DNA of 64,000 nucleotides, taken from the NCBI RefSeq assembly GCF_014193655.1, contig NZ_JACHZQ010000004.1, forward strand, positions 558,001 through 622,000, given 5' to 3'. Below, one piece after another: positions 8,992 through 17,552 of the stretch. Numbering within the stretch: the first letter of the stretch is position 1; each line of letters starts with the position of its first letter. Below the pieces are notes generated by a model. It had not been told where the DNA came from, ran no database searches, and saw nothing but the letters and a program-made list of their open reading frames with translations. This DNA comes from Rhizobium sp. BK313 (GTDB taxonomy: Bacteria > Pseudomonadota > Alphaproteobacteria > Rhizobiales > Rhizobiaceae). A program made the position numbers and the translations under genes.

Positions 8992-9996
8992 TCAGGCCGC
9001 AATTTTCGTTCCGGCCAAAATCTGCAGCCGTTCCCAAACTTCGTCGGCGATCGGCACGCCGTCACGCAGCCGCTGCTCGCGGCAGACCCGGCCGCGCTCG
9101 CCGGGAATCAACACGCGATCAAAGCCCGCGGCCGGCTCCAGTGCACGAATTTCATCGAGATAGGCCTTGAGGCGATAATGCGGGCCGTCGATGACGATGA
9201 AGACGTCGCCCTTGTTGGAAATCTCCGTCTCGTCGAGTGTCCCGCGGACATCGGTCCCAATCGCGGCGCCCGCAAGACTGCTGACCAACAGCTCGAAGGC
9301 AAGGCCGAGCGCATAGCCTTTGGCCTGGCCGAAGGGTGCTATCGCGCCCTTCTTGGCCGCCTCGGCATCCGTGGTCGGATTGCCGGCCGCATCCAGCGCC
9401 CAATGCTGCGGGATCGGCACCTTGCGATGGGCATGATCATGGATCTCGCCCATCGATACGACACCGGTGGCGGTGTCCATCATGAAGGAGCCATCCTCGG
9501 TCGGGATGCCGATCGCGATCGGATTGGTGCCGAGCATGGCGCGGCGGGCGCCCCAGGGATGCACCAAGGCTTCGCTGGTCGACAGCGCGATGATGGTGAA
9601 GCCTTCGGCGGCAACCCGCTCGGCGTACCAGCCAAGCATGCCGATATGGTTGGAATTGCGGATTGCGGCAACGGCGATTCCAGTCTCCCGCGCCCTCATC
9701 GTCACCGCTTCCAGAGCCGCATTGGCGACCACAGGACCGAGCCCACGCTGGCCGTCGACGCTCAGGAAGGCATGCTTGCGCCATTCATGCAGACCGCGCA
9801 CATTAGGATCCACAACGCCATTGGCGATGCGGCGCGTGATTCGGTCGAGACGGAGAAAACCGTGGGACGGGATGCCGCGAAGTTCGGCTTCGAATAGGAG
9901 ATTAAGCTGCTGATCGGCATGATCCTGTGGAATACCGGCACGTCTGAGTGCCTTGGCAGCCACATCTTGCAACAAATTCGCGTCAACGACGGTCAC
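8992..9996 (-). CDS. Ldh family (malate/L-lactate dehydrogenase type 2) oxidoreductase
   Basis: 334 residues of the NAD(P)-dependent Ldh2/MDH2 family, whose members reduce or oxidise 2-oxo/2-hydroxy acids, ureidoglycolate or cyclic imino acids. Family marks are HGFLRLDRI near residue 45, IRNSNHIGMLGWYAE and LGTNPIAIGIP. The start is GTG with no good ribosome-binding site. The GntR operator at 9999-10025 begins only three bases before it, so the message may have a very short or absent leader. It is first of the cluster down to 5055, transcribed away from the GntR gene. Confidence 0.85.
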   Translation of the reverse strand: MTVVDANLLQDVAAKALRRAGIPQDHADQQLNLLFEAELRGIPSHGFLRLDRITRRIANGVVDPNVRGLHEWRKHAFLSVDGQRGLGPVVANAALEAVTMRARETGIAVAAIRNSNHIGMLGWYAERVAAEGFTIIALSTSEALVHPWGARRAMLGTNPIAIGIPTEDGSFMMDTATGVVSMGEIHDHAHRKVPIPQHWALDAAGNPTTDAEAAKKGAIAPFGQAKGYALGLAFELLVSSLAGAAIGTDVRGTLDETEISNKGDVFIVIDGPHYRLKAYLDEIRALEPAAGFDRVLIPGERGRVCREQRLRDGVPIADEVWERLQILAGTKIAA

Positions 9997-9998
9997 AA

Positions 9999-10025
9999 CA
10001 TAAAATCCGATCGGATATCTGATTG
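9999..10025. promoter_or_regulatory. GntR-type operator, copy 1, in the ldh/gntR divergent region
   Basis: The stretch contains the perfect palindrome ATCCGATCGGAT and is almost identical over 27 bases to 11644-11670 (two differences before the last base). It lies between two divergent genes, one encoding a GntR regulator, so it is the likely binding site of that regulator. Confidence 0.65.
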
Positions 10026-10078
10026 AAGCCGAGGCACTATGCTGCTAAGGAAAGATTGCGTCAAGGGAGTAATTTTCA

Positions 10079-10777
10079 ATGGTAAAGGGCCTGATCGGGA
10101 CAAGTGATACCGGCAGCAGTTTCGTGCGCCGCCCTCCCCGCCTCGGTGACGAGGTCTACAACGCGATCTACGCGCAGTTGATGTCGCTGAAGATCCCGCC
10201 GGGCGGCCGTATCTCGGTCGATAGCCTCGTGCGCGAGCTCGGCGTCTCGCAGACTCCGATCCGCGAAGCGCTGTCTCGGCTGGAAGCGCTCGGCCTTGTC
10301 GTCAAGACCCATCTCATCGGCTACAGCGCTGCGCCGCAGCTCGACAAGGATCGGTTGCAGCAACTCTATGAATTGCGTCTGTTGCTGGAGCCCTTCGCCG
10401 CGGGGCGCGCCGCCGTCAATATGACGGACGAGGCTATCGATGCGCTGGAGAAGGTCGACAAGGACATGCGCTCGGCCCGCAATGACGATCCACGTCTTGC
10501 CTATGGCGAGTTCGCCCAGAGCGACAGCGCCTTCCACGACCTCATCGCCATCGGCAGCGGCAATCTGCTGATCCACGAGACGCTGGCACGGCTGCACACG
10601 CATGTGCATCTCTTCCGCCTGTTCTTTCACGCCCGCGCCACGACGGATGCCAACGATGAACACGAGCGCATCATTACCGCGATCAGGCAGAAGGATTCGG
10701 CCGCCGCCGAAACGGCGATGCGCGACCATGTCGAACGGTCGCGCAAGCGGTTCATGGTGATCTTCGGCGGCGAATAG
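10079..10777 (+). CDS. GntR family transcriptional regulator, FadR/FCD subfamily
   Basis: 232 residues: an N-terminal winged helix-turn-helix (about residues 20-85, with ELGVSQTPIREALSRLEALGLV) and a C-terminal all-helical FCD ligand domain (about 95-225) with the Asp and His residues usual for metal and carboxylate binding (SAFHDLI, HVHLFR, DEHERI). Such proteins repress catabolic genes until a small organic acid binds. Divergent transcription from the Ldh-type gene, and copies of one operator before that gene and before the hydratase gene, indicate that it controls both flanking catabolic units. Confidence 0.88.
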   Translation: MVKGLIGTSDTGSSFVRRPPRLGDEVYNAIYAQLMSLKIPPGGRISVDSLVRELGVSQTPIREALSRLEALGLVVKTHLIGYSAAPQLDKDRLQQLYELRLLLEPFAAGRAAVNMTDEAIDALEKVDKDMRSARNDDPRLAYGEFAQSDSAFHDLIAIGSGNLLIHETLARLHTHVHLFRLFFHARATTDANDEHERIITAIRQKDSAAAETAMRDHVERSRKRFMVIFGGE

Positions 10778-10829
10778 GCTTGCGGGCGACCCGCCAACGC
10801 ACGCAATCGCTTCACTGTGCCTGGGGACC

Positions 10830-11585
10830 TTAAACGAGAGGCAGCGAAACGGCTCCCAGCACGCCGAAATCGGCGCTGACTGTTTCGCCGGGACAGCTGA
10901 CAGGGGCATTTACGCGCGAACCGGTAATGATGACCTGTCCGGTTTTGAAGCCGCCGTAGCCGCGGGCACGGCCATTGGCGAGCCAAGTCAATGCTTCCAG
11001 CATATCGGTAAGAGACGGTCCGTTATCGACAGTCGACACCGCAGTCCCAATTCTCAGCGTGATGGCGAGACGCGATAGGTCGATGTCCTGCCAGTTCTCC
11101 TTTGCTGCGCCGACGGCGACACCGGAATTGTTTTGCAGGTCGGCAATAACGGTAAGCCGCGGCACCTCCAGCTTAGGATTGAAACGCGTTCCCAGGATTT
11201 CGAGGGAAGGATGCAGCGATGCGATCGCCGCCTGGACCTCCTGCCGGCTGTAAGGTGTGTCGCGCGGCGGCAGCTCCTTGCCGAAACGGACGCCGACTTC
11301 AGCCTCGACGATGGTCGCCATGGAGCCGGCAATGTTCAGGACATCGCCGCCGCTACGGTAGACACCGGCGAGAATGGGCGAGCAAAGCGGCTGCGGGCCG
11401 GTCCCGGCTGCGATCTTCCAACCGCCGATCGCCTCTTCGCTAAGTTCGACCAGCTTATCTTGAACTGCATAGGCAGCCTCGACACTTTCGGGAACAAAAT
11501 CGTCTGCCAACCCCTCAAGATAGAAGCCGCTGCGCCGAGCGCTCAACAAATTCCTCGCCGCCGCGACAACACACTTCTCTATCAA
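10830..11585 (-). CDS. 2-keto-4-pentenoate hydratase / fumarylacetoacetate hydrolase family protein
   Basis: 251 residues of the MhpD-type branch of the FAH superfamily, which adds water to 2-hydroxypenta-2,4-dienoates or acts on related 2-oxo acids. The metal-binding signature EAEVGVRFG (about residues 95-103) and ADLQNNSG (about 168-175) are present. The start is TTG, with GGGAGAAG six bases upstream. It is convergent with the GntR gene and has the second operator copy 59 bp before its start. Its product likely feeds the same pathway as the dehydrogenases at 5-10 kb; the exact reaction is unproven. Confidence 0.8.
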   Translation of the reverse strand: MIEKCVVAAARNLLSARRSGFYLEGLADDFVPESVEAAYAVQDKLVELSEEAIGGWKIAAGTGPQPLCSPILAGVYRSGGDVLNIAGSMATIVEAEVGVRFGKELPPRDTPYSRQEVQAAIASLHPSLEILGTRFNPKLEVPRLTVIADLQNNSGVAVGAAKENWQDIDLSRLAITLRIGTAVSTVDNGPSLTDMLEALTWLANGRARGYGGFKTGQVIITGSRVNAPVSCPGETVSADFGVLGAVSLPLV

Positions 11586-11643
11586 GGTCTTCTCCCCTGC
11601 TCTATTGTCTGGAATTCCGGAAAGCCGGGACCGAGCGCCGCAG

Positions 11644-11670
11644 CATAAAATCCGATCTGATATGTGATTT
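11644..11670. promoter_or_regulatory. GntR-type operator, copy 2, before the hydratase gene
   Basis: Near-identical to 9999-10025, sharing CATAAAATCCGATC and then GATAT-N-TGATT. It lies in the promoter region of the hydratase gene, so both transcription units probably answer to the GntR regulator at 10079. Confidence 0.62.
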
Positions 11671-11750
11671 TGGCAATATTAATTGCTAAGGCGATCCCGT
11701 CAAGCCGCGAAGTCGCACTTGCTGTCAACAATAAGCGTTGCGAGATAACG

Positions 11751-12698
11751 TCAATAACCCTTGTCGCGCAAGACGATGCCATGCATGCGCTGGAGATCAC
11801 CTGCGTGATAGGCGGCGATGTTCCCCAGCAGAATTTCCTCCGCCCGTGCCTCCGTCGATGAGCCGGTCGAGGAGATGTGTGCCGTTAGGTGTACATTGGG
11901 ATGGGTGTAGAGCCAGTGGCCCGGTGGTGGCGGCTCTGGATTGGTAACGTCGAGGCTTGCCATGGCGACGATGCCGCTATCCAAGGCGCGACGCAGCGCA
12001 TCGGTATCGACGACCGCCCCTCGCCCGACATTGACGAGATGCCCCCCACGTTTCATCAGGCCGAAAGCACGGTCATCGAACATGTTCCTGGTTTCCTCCG
12101 TCAGCGGCGTACTGATCAGGAGATGGTCGCTCGTCCGCAACACCTCTTCCAATGACGCCGCCTCGACGCCGTCCATGCCACTTGAGCCGGCCGTGCGTCT
12201 GGAGCCGAGCACACGCATGTCGAAGGCCAGGGCGCGGCGAGCGACCGCGCCGCCGATATGGCCGAAACCCACGATGCCGAGCGTACTGCCGGCGAGACCG
12301 CCAATATCCCGTCCACCCCAATCCTCGCGACTGCTGACCCAGAGCGCCGGCAGCCTCTTTTCGAAGGCGAGCATGGCCGTCAGCACATATTCGGCGATCG
12401 CGACCGCTTGCGCACCGCGCGAAACGGTGACCAGCGGCACTTCGAAGAACCATGCCGGAAAGCGGTCGATACCGGTCGAGCGCATATGCACCCAGCGCAA
12501 GTTGCCAGGCCAGCCTTGCGGCCGTGGAGAGGATGGCGACAGCTTTCCGCCAATACCAGGATCGACCAACAACACCTCGGCATCCGCTGGCGGCGTCCAT
12601 GGCGCATCTGCAGCAACCGGCACGAGGCGAACCTCACTATCGAGTGCGGCACTGACGCGGTTCGTGAAGGCTTCGGAATATTGATGCGCAATGATCAT
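11751..12698 (-). CDS. D-2-hydroxyacid dehydrogenase (NAD-binding, D-isomer specific)
   Basis: 315 residues of the D-2-hydroxyacid dehydrogenase family, which interconverts 2-oxo acids such as glyoxylate or hydroxypyruvate and D-hydroxy acids. The Rossmann motif GFGHIGGAVARRAL is at about residue 147. The catalytic Arg is in NVGRGAVVD, the Glu in TNPEPPPPGHW and the His in LTAHISSTGSS. It lies upstream of the hydratase gene on the same strand, 165 bp away. Only a weak ribosome-binding site (CGGA) precedes the ATG. A degraded ABC gene tail ends 20 bp upstream, so its original promoter context may have been lost. Confidence 0.85.
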   Translation of the reverse strand: MIIAHQYSEAFTNRVSAALDSEVRLVPVAADAPWTPPADAEVLLVDPGIGGKLSPSSPRPQGWPGNLRWVHMRSTGIDRFPAWFFEVPLVTVSRGAQAVAIAEYVLTAMLAFEKRLPALWVSSREDWGGRDIGGLAGSTLGIVGFGHIGGAVARRALAFDMRVLGSRRTAGSSGMDGVEAASLEEVLRTSDHLLISTPLTEETRNMFDDRAFGLMKRGGHLVNVGRGAVVDTDALRRALDSGIVAMASLDVTNPEPPPPGHWLYTHPNVHLTAHISSTGSSTEARAEEILLGNIAAYHAGDLQRMHGIVLRDKGY

Positions 12699-12718
12699 GG
12701 ATTGGTCCGATCTGGGAG

Positions 12719-12790
12719 CTAGTCGATCCGCAACCCTGTTTTTGCATCGAAGACATGGGCGCGTGCAAGGTCGGGAAGCAGGTGAATGGT
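12719..12790 (-). pseudogene. C-terminal remnant of a UgpC/MsmK-type sugar ABC ATPase
   Basis: The minus strand encodes about 23 residues ending in a stop, including HLLPDLARAHVFDAKTG. This has the form of the extreme C-terminus of sugar ABC ATPases (regulatory OB-fold tail). An in-frame stop lies immediately upstream and no other part of the gene exists nearby, so it is a scar of a deleted transporter operon. Confidence 0.5.
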
Positions 12791-12869
12791 CTACTCGACC
12801 CTGAAGCTCACGCGATCGTGAAACAGGATCGAGACCGACGTCGTTCCAAGGCAGGCATTAATTTCGATT

Positions 12870-13045
12870 ATGCGCCGAGCCTCACTCAGTCCGTTTTGTC
12901 GAACAAACTGGTCGATGTGGCGCTAGTAGGCACGCGCACACAAGACATGGTAGAGTCTTCCGTCGAGATAGGGCGCAACGAGAACGACCGAATCGACATC
13001 GAGCAACTATGGAACCATTACGAGCAACCGAAAACATCAGCGTAA
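12870..13045 (+). pseudogene. C-terminal remnant of an aldo/keto reductase-type gene
   Basis: The frame ending at TAA 13043-13045 reads LSNKLVDVALVGTRTQDMVE and continues with a RIDIEQLWNHY-like tail. This resembles the last ~55 residues of rhizobial aldo/keto reductases (the conserved VDVALVG segment). Nothing recognisable precedes it in frame. With the ABC tail on the other strand it fills the 420-bp gap between 12699 and 13120, which holds no intact gene. Confidence 0.45.
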
Positions 13046-13120
13046 GGCCCTCAAGAGCCCATCATAAGCTGAAGATCTCACTCGTATTGGCTCTTCAACC
13101 AGGAATGAGAGTCCGGGATA

Positions 13121-13918
13121 ATGAAATACGGCATTGATGCGACGCCTGCCTCTCGGGTAAGCCCGGAAACGAAACTGATCGTGACGCAGTCGCCATTCGA
13201 TGCCTACGTGCGCAAATATGGCACGATCCCGCGGCGCGGCGTCTTCGGCTATTTCGTGCATGAACTCGGCCGCCGCATCGTCGGCGGTGATTATCCGGTC
13301 GGCACGACGCTTCCGAACGAACCGGATCTGGTGGAGCAATACGGCATCAGCCGCACCGTGATCCGCGAAGCGATGAAATGTTTAGCCGGCAAGGGGCTGG
13401 TGGAAATCAAGACCCGTGTCGGCACTCGGATCAAGGAGCGCTCCAACTGGCATCATCTCGATACCGACGTCATGGTCTGGTACTACGAGACCGGGCCGTC
13501 GGTGGAGATCATGCGATCGATCAAGGATCTCCGGCGCGTGCTGGAACCGGAGGCGACGGCACGAGCCGCCGCCCGCGGCACCGCAGAGGACCTTGCAGCC
13601 ATCGCCTCTGCCTATGAGGACATGGTTTCCACCATCGGCGACGTCAACATCAATGCCGATGCCGACCTGCGCTTCCACACCGCAATCTTCGCCGCCACCC
13701 GCAACATGGTCTATGCGCAGCTCATCGATTTGATTGCCGTCGCGATCTATGCCAACCGCGCGATTTCGAGCCATGACGAAGTGGCGGAAGGCCAAAAGCG
13801 TTCCCTCCCCTATCACAAAGACGTCCTGGACGCGATCATCGCCCGCGACCCCGATGCGGCGCTCAAGGCCTCGCACCGCCTGCTCGATTCCTGGCGCATC
13901 GATCGCTACGATTTCTGA
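13121..13918 (+). CDS. GntR family transcriptional regulator, FadR/FCD subfamily
   Basis: 265 residues: an unusually long N-terminal arm (~40 residues), a winged helix-turn-helix at about 45-110 (EQYGISRTVIREAMKCLAGKGLVEIKTRVGTRI) and an FCD domain at about 125-255 (DADLRFHTAIFAAT). Such proteins often regulate sugar-acid or galactonate use. The intact neighbours are the hydroxyacid dehydrogenase (divergent) and the oxidoreductase at 14047 (convergent). The adjacent ABC and aldo/keto reductase fragments suggest its original target operon was deleted. Ribosome-binding site is poor. Confidence 0.83.
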   Translation: MKYGIDATPASRVSPETKLIVTQSPFDAYVRKYGTIPRRGVFGYFVHELGRRIVGGDYPVGTTLPNEPDLVEQYGISRTVIREAMKCLAGKGLVEIKTRVGTRIKERSNWHHLDTDVMVWYYETGPSVEIMRSIKDLRRVLEPEATARAAARGTAEDLAAIASAYEDMVSTIGDVNINADADLRFHTAIFAATRNMVYAQLIDLIAVAIYANRAISSHDEVAEGQKRSLPYHKDVLDAIIARDPDAALKASHRLLDSWRIDRYDF

Positions 13919-14046
13919 GGCGGCAAGGCGCAGCTCCAAAAGCCGCTCACTGGCAAACGCTCTTCACACTCCGCCTCGCCTGACATAGCGCCGCAAAGGT
14001 CGCGCGATACGTAAGAAGCGCGTGACTTTCACAACAAAACAATAGG

Positions 14047-15030
14047 TTACGCCCCGATCTTCAAGACGATCTTGCCACTGGGATGCGGGCGCGTACCTTC
14101 CAGCATTTCATGCGCGAGTCTGGCGTCGGCAAAGGGCAGGACTGCGCCGACATTGGTTACGAGTTCGCCGGCATCGAGCATCGCGGCAATCTCCGTCAAA
14201 GTCGCCGTCGTCACGTTGACAAGGAAGAAGGCCGCTTCCACGCCATGGCGCTTGGCCTCCTCCTGATCCGGCTGCGAGACGGCCGAGATCAGCGTGCCGC
14301 CCGCACGCAGCACCTGGAAGGACCGCGCCTGCGTGTCGCCGCCGACAAGATCGATGACGGCATCGACATCGTGCACCTGCTCTTCAAACGGCTGGCTGCG
14401 GTCGATAACACGATCCGCACCGAGTTGCTGGACACGCTCGATATCACGGGCGCTCGCGGTGGCGGTGACTTCCAGGCCGGCGCGGCGGGCGAATTGCACG
14501 GCATAGGCGCCGACGTTGCCGGCAGCGCCATGGATGAGCACGGACTGGCCGCGCACGAGCTTTGCCTGATCGAACAACGCCTGCCATGCCGTCACGGCTA
14601 TCACGGGAAGCGAAGCCGCCTCGACATCGCCGAGCCAGACCGGCTTCTTGGCGATCATGCCGGCGGAGGCTATCGCATAGTCCGCATAGGCGCCGATGAA
14701 GCGGGGATTGGTGACGCCGAAGACGGCATCGCCGACCGCAAACTCGCTCACCCCGGGGCCTACGGCCTCGATGATGCCGGCAAGGTCCGAGCCGAGCGTC
14801 AGCGGCAAAGGTTGCGGAAGCGCGCTTTTGCCGGCACGGATCCAGCCGTCCCATGGGCCGACGCCGGCCGCGCCGACGCGGATGAGCACTTCGCCATTGC
14901 CCGGCTGCGGGCGGGCAATCTCCTCAATGATGATGGCCTCGACCCCGCCGAATTGATGGACCCTGGCGGCCGACATCATCGGCCCTGCGGCGATCTGCTG
15001 CGATGTTTCTTTGTTGGTGTGCGTGTTCAT
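14047..15030 (-). CDS. NADP-dependent quinone oxidoreductase-like protein (zinc-free medium-chain reductase)
   Basis: 327 residues of the quinone reductase/MDR group. The N-terminal GroES-like part contains VRVGAAGVGPWDGWI-like sequence with no zinc cysteines. The nucleotide fold has VLIHGAAGNVGAYAVQFAR. These enzymes reduce quinones or enones with NADPH, often in detoxification. The frame is open far upstream, but the ATG at 15030 has GAAGGA at nine bases and is preferred. It follows the MFS exporter on the same strand, separated by a strong terminator, so it probably has its own promoter. Confidence 0.85.
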   Translation of the reverse strand: MNTHTNKETSQQIAAGPMMSAARVHQFGGVEAIIIEEIARPQPGNGEVLIRVGAAGVGPWDGWIRAGKSALPQPLPLTLGSDLAGIIEAVGPGVSEFAVGDAVFGVTNPRFIGAYADYAIASAGMIAKKPVWLGDVEAASLPVIAVTAWQALFDQAKLVRGQSVLIHGAAGNVGAYAVQFARRAGLEVTATASARDIERVQQLGADRVIDRSQPFEEQVHDVDAVIDLVGGDTQARSFQVLRAGGTLISAVSQPDQEEAKRHGVEAAFFLVNVTTATLTEIAAMLDAGELVTNVGAVLPFADARLAHEMLEGTRPHPSGKIVLKIGA

Positions 15031-15166
15031 GAGCTGCATTCCTTCGTGTTGAACCAAGGCCATCGAGCGGCCTTTCATGACGGAGAAACTGCTGCAATCC
15101 GGCGGATTTGATAATTGCCCTTCTACCGGAAGGATCATCAAGCAAGAGCGGATAATCGCAAAAATG

Positions 15167-15201
15167 AAACCCGGCGGAGTACATCGTATCTCGCCGGGTT
15201 T
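15167..15201 (-). terminator. Rho-independent terminator of the MFS gene
   Basis: Perfect 10-bp arms AAACCCGGCG and CGCCGGGTTT (15167-15176 and 15192-15201) are followed on the minus strand by TTTCATTTTTG. It lies 29 bp after the stop of the MFS gene at 15230. Confidence 0.75.
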
Positions 15202-15229
15202 GTCCATCATCCAGGAAATGGGCAGAAAG

Positions 15230-16726
15230 TCAGTGCGTCATCGCTTCCTGCGCATCCGTCTTCGATACTTGCCGGCGTCCGGCATCGTGGGCCACGGGAA
15301 TGAGCCAGGTGGTGGCAAAAGTCAGGATAGCGACGACGACGACGCCCCAGAAGCTCCAGTGCAGGGACGCATCGAAGACACCGCGGATCGCCGGATCGCC
15401 GGCGAGGTCAGAAAGGCCCGTCGGCTGGTTCAGCACGTCGTGTAGTTTGGCGGCCAAATCGCCGCTGCCGAAATGGGCAATGCCAATGTTGAGCACGGCG
15501 CCCAAGGCGGTTGCACCGAGCGTATTACCGAGGCTGCGCGAAAAGATGATCGACGCCGTGGCACTACCGCGCATCGACCATTCCACACTCTCCTGTACGA
15601 GTACGATGCTAGTGAGGCTGATCAGGCCCATGCCGAAACCCATCAGGAAAGAACCGATACCGGCCAGGATCGGGCTGCTCTCCGGTGTCAGGAACAGCAG
15701 GAAGGCGGAGCCGAAGGGGAACATGAAGCTGCCGACACGCAGCGTCCTGCGAATGCCGAAAGTGCGGAAGAAACGGCTGGACAACATCACAGCCAACGGC
15801 CAACCGACAATCAGCATCGTCAGCGTGAAGCCGGCCACGAGCGGCGAACGGCCGAGCACGCCCTGCACGTAGATCGGCAAGATGGTCGTCAGCCCGATCA
15901 GCGCCATGCCGGCCAGAAGCGTGGCCGCATTGCTGGTCGCCACCAGCCGCCGCCCCCAGAGCTCGATCGAGATGATTGGCTCCGGCGCACGCCGCTCTTG
16001 CCAGAGGAACAGCCCGCCGGTGACGACGAAGACGATCGCGAGCGGACCGAGGATGCTGAAGCCGGAATCGGTTTCGGTGAGGATTACCAACAGCGAGATG
16101 ATCGATATCGAGAACAGGATCGTGCCGAGGTAATCGATCTTTGCCTCGCGCGGGGTGATCTGCTCATGCAGGAAGAAGGTGAAACCGATGATGGTCAGCA
16201 CGCCGACCGGCAGGTTGATCCAGAAGATCCAGGCCCAGGAAAGGTTGTCGACGATGATGCCGCCGGCAAGCGGACCGATAACAGCCGACACCGCCCAGAC
16301 GCTGGCGAGCACGCCCTGCACCTTGGCGCGTTCCTCCAGCTTGTAGAGATCGCCGACCACGGTCATCGTCACCGGTTGGATCGCACCGGCACCAAGGCCC
16401 TGCAGCAGCCGGAAGGCGATCAGCGAGGCCATCGACCAGGCAAAGCCCGCCAGTGCCGAACCGACGAGGAAGATCAGGATGCCGCCGATCAGGATCGGCT
16501 TGCGGCCGAAAATATCCGACAACTTGCCGTAGATCACCGTCGTCGTGGACTGCGCCAGCAGGAAGGCGGAGAAAACCCAGCTATAATAGGTGAAGCCGCC
16601 GAGCTGACCGACGATGCGGGGCATGGCGGTGGCGACGATCGTCGCCTCGACTGCAACCATGAAGGTCGCGAGCATGATCGAGACAATGACCAACGGACGT
16701 CTCGAACGATCGGCCGTACTGGACAT
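15230..16726 (-). CDS. MFS multidrug exporter, DHA2-type (14 helices)
   Basis: 498 residues. Motifs include the early VAVEATIVATAMPRI, the motif A loop GKLSDIFGRKPIL, and motif C VIGPLAGGIIV, all typical of MDR-type major facilitators that export drugs with proton antiport from the inner membrane. Start ATG 16726 has an AAGGAA-like site. The 250 bp upstream (16727-16976) contain no recognisable gene. The neighbouring reductase suggests a detoxification role. Substrate unknown. Confidence 0.87.
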   Translation of the reverse strand: MSSTADRSRRPLVIVSIMLATFMVAVEATIVATAMPRIVGQLGGFTYYSWVFSAFLLAQSTTTVIYGKLSDIFGRKPILIGGILIFLVGSALAGFAWSMASLIAFRLLQGLGAGAIQPVTMTVVGDLYKLEERAKVQGVLASVWAVSAVIGPLAGGIIVDNLSWAWIFWINLPVGVLTIIGFTFFLHEQITPREAKIDYLGTILFSISIISLLVILTETDSGFSILGPLAIVFVVTGGLFLWQERRAPEPIISIELWGRRLVATSNAATLLAGMALIGLTTILPIYVQGVLGRSPLVAGFTLTMLIVGWPLAVMLSSRFFRTFGIRRTLRVGSFMFPFGSAFLLFLTPESSPILAGIGSFLMGFGMGLISLTSIVLVQESVEWSMRGSATASIIFSRSLGNTLGATALGAVLNIGIAHFGSGDLAAKLHDVLNQPTGLSDLAGDPAIRGVFDASLHWSFWGVVVVAILTFATTWLIPVAHDAGRRQVSKTDAQEAMTH

Positions 16727-16976
16727 GACATTCCTTTCTGACTGTTCCGCCCGGCCGCAAACGCGTGCAGGCCGTCAACACGGCCATGGACGGAATAATA
16801 GGTATTTGAGATCAACGTCGGCGGGTTAAGCAACTATAGGGGCGTTGGCCTGCTGAATCGTTATAGCAGGCATTGCATACTTGCGCCCGCAGATGTCAAC
16901 CATTTAACGAAGCCACGTCTCGCTCAACCGCTTCACGTTTTTATGAAAAATTGAACCGGACGGCGAAATCCCTGGC

Positions 16977-17453
16977 TCACCATACGCCATCGTGAAGCGC
17001 CGTCGCCTCTTCGCAAAGCATCGGCCCCACCACCTCGACCTTGCGCTGGCCCGCCTCGAAGACCACGCGACAAGGCAGATCAAGCGTCGGATTTTCGGGA
17101 TGATTGCCGGTAATCGCCTTCAATTGGCTTTCGCTGAGGCCGTAGACGACACGCCCGACGCCAGCCCAGTAGATGGCGCCGGCACACATGGCACATGGCT
17201 CCGCAGAGGTATACATGGTGCATTGCACGAGGAAACCCGGCGAATATTGCTGCGAAGCCCGCGTCATCAGTACACGCTCCGCATGGCCAGTCATATCCTG
17301 CGTCGGGTTATAGGCGTTTTCCTGCTCCATCAGCACTGTGCCGTCAGGTCCGACGAGAATGGCCCCGAAAGGATGATTGCCGTTCACCAGTGCTCGCGAC
17401 GCCACCTCGAACGAACGGCGTAAAAAGGCTTCGTCATCGAGCGGTGCGGTCAT
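16977..17453 (-). CDS. Nucleoside/guanine deaminase (cytidine deaminase-like zinc fold)
   Basis: 158 residues with the zinc deaminase signature His57-Ala-Glu59 (MTGHAERV) and Pro86-Cys87-x-x-Cys90 (EPCAMCAGAIYWAG). This fold hydrolyses an amino group from guanine, adenine or a nucleoside in the cytosol. The length and the ...WAGVGRVVYGLSE stretch fit guanine deaminase-like proteins better than the tRNA adenosine deaminase TadA. ATG 17453 is chosen over an upstream TTG at 17462. It lies about 100 bp downstream of the aldehyde dehydrogenase on the same strand. Confidence 0.83.
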   Translation of the reverse strand: MTAPLDDEAFLRRSFEVASRALVNGNHPFGAILVGPDGTVLMEQENAYNPTQDMTGHAERVLMTRASQQYSPGFLVQCTMYTSAEPCAMCAGAIYWAGVGRVVYGLSESQLKAITGNHPENPTLDLPCRVVFEAGQRKVEVVGPMLCEEATALHDGVW

Positions 17454-17552
17454 TGGGTCCAAGCCTCACAATGAACAGGATATCAGCAGCTTGCGTGATG
17501 CAGACCCGGCTGACAAGTCGCTATTTCGAGGCAGGAGCAGGAGATCAACTAC

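Noticed and set aside
16727..16976. A small gene in the gap upstream of the MFS exporter
   Set aside because: No frame with start, ribosome-binding site and protein-like composition; probably just promoter DNA.
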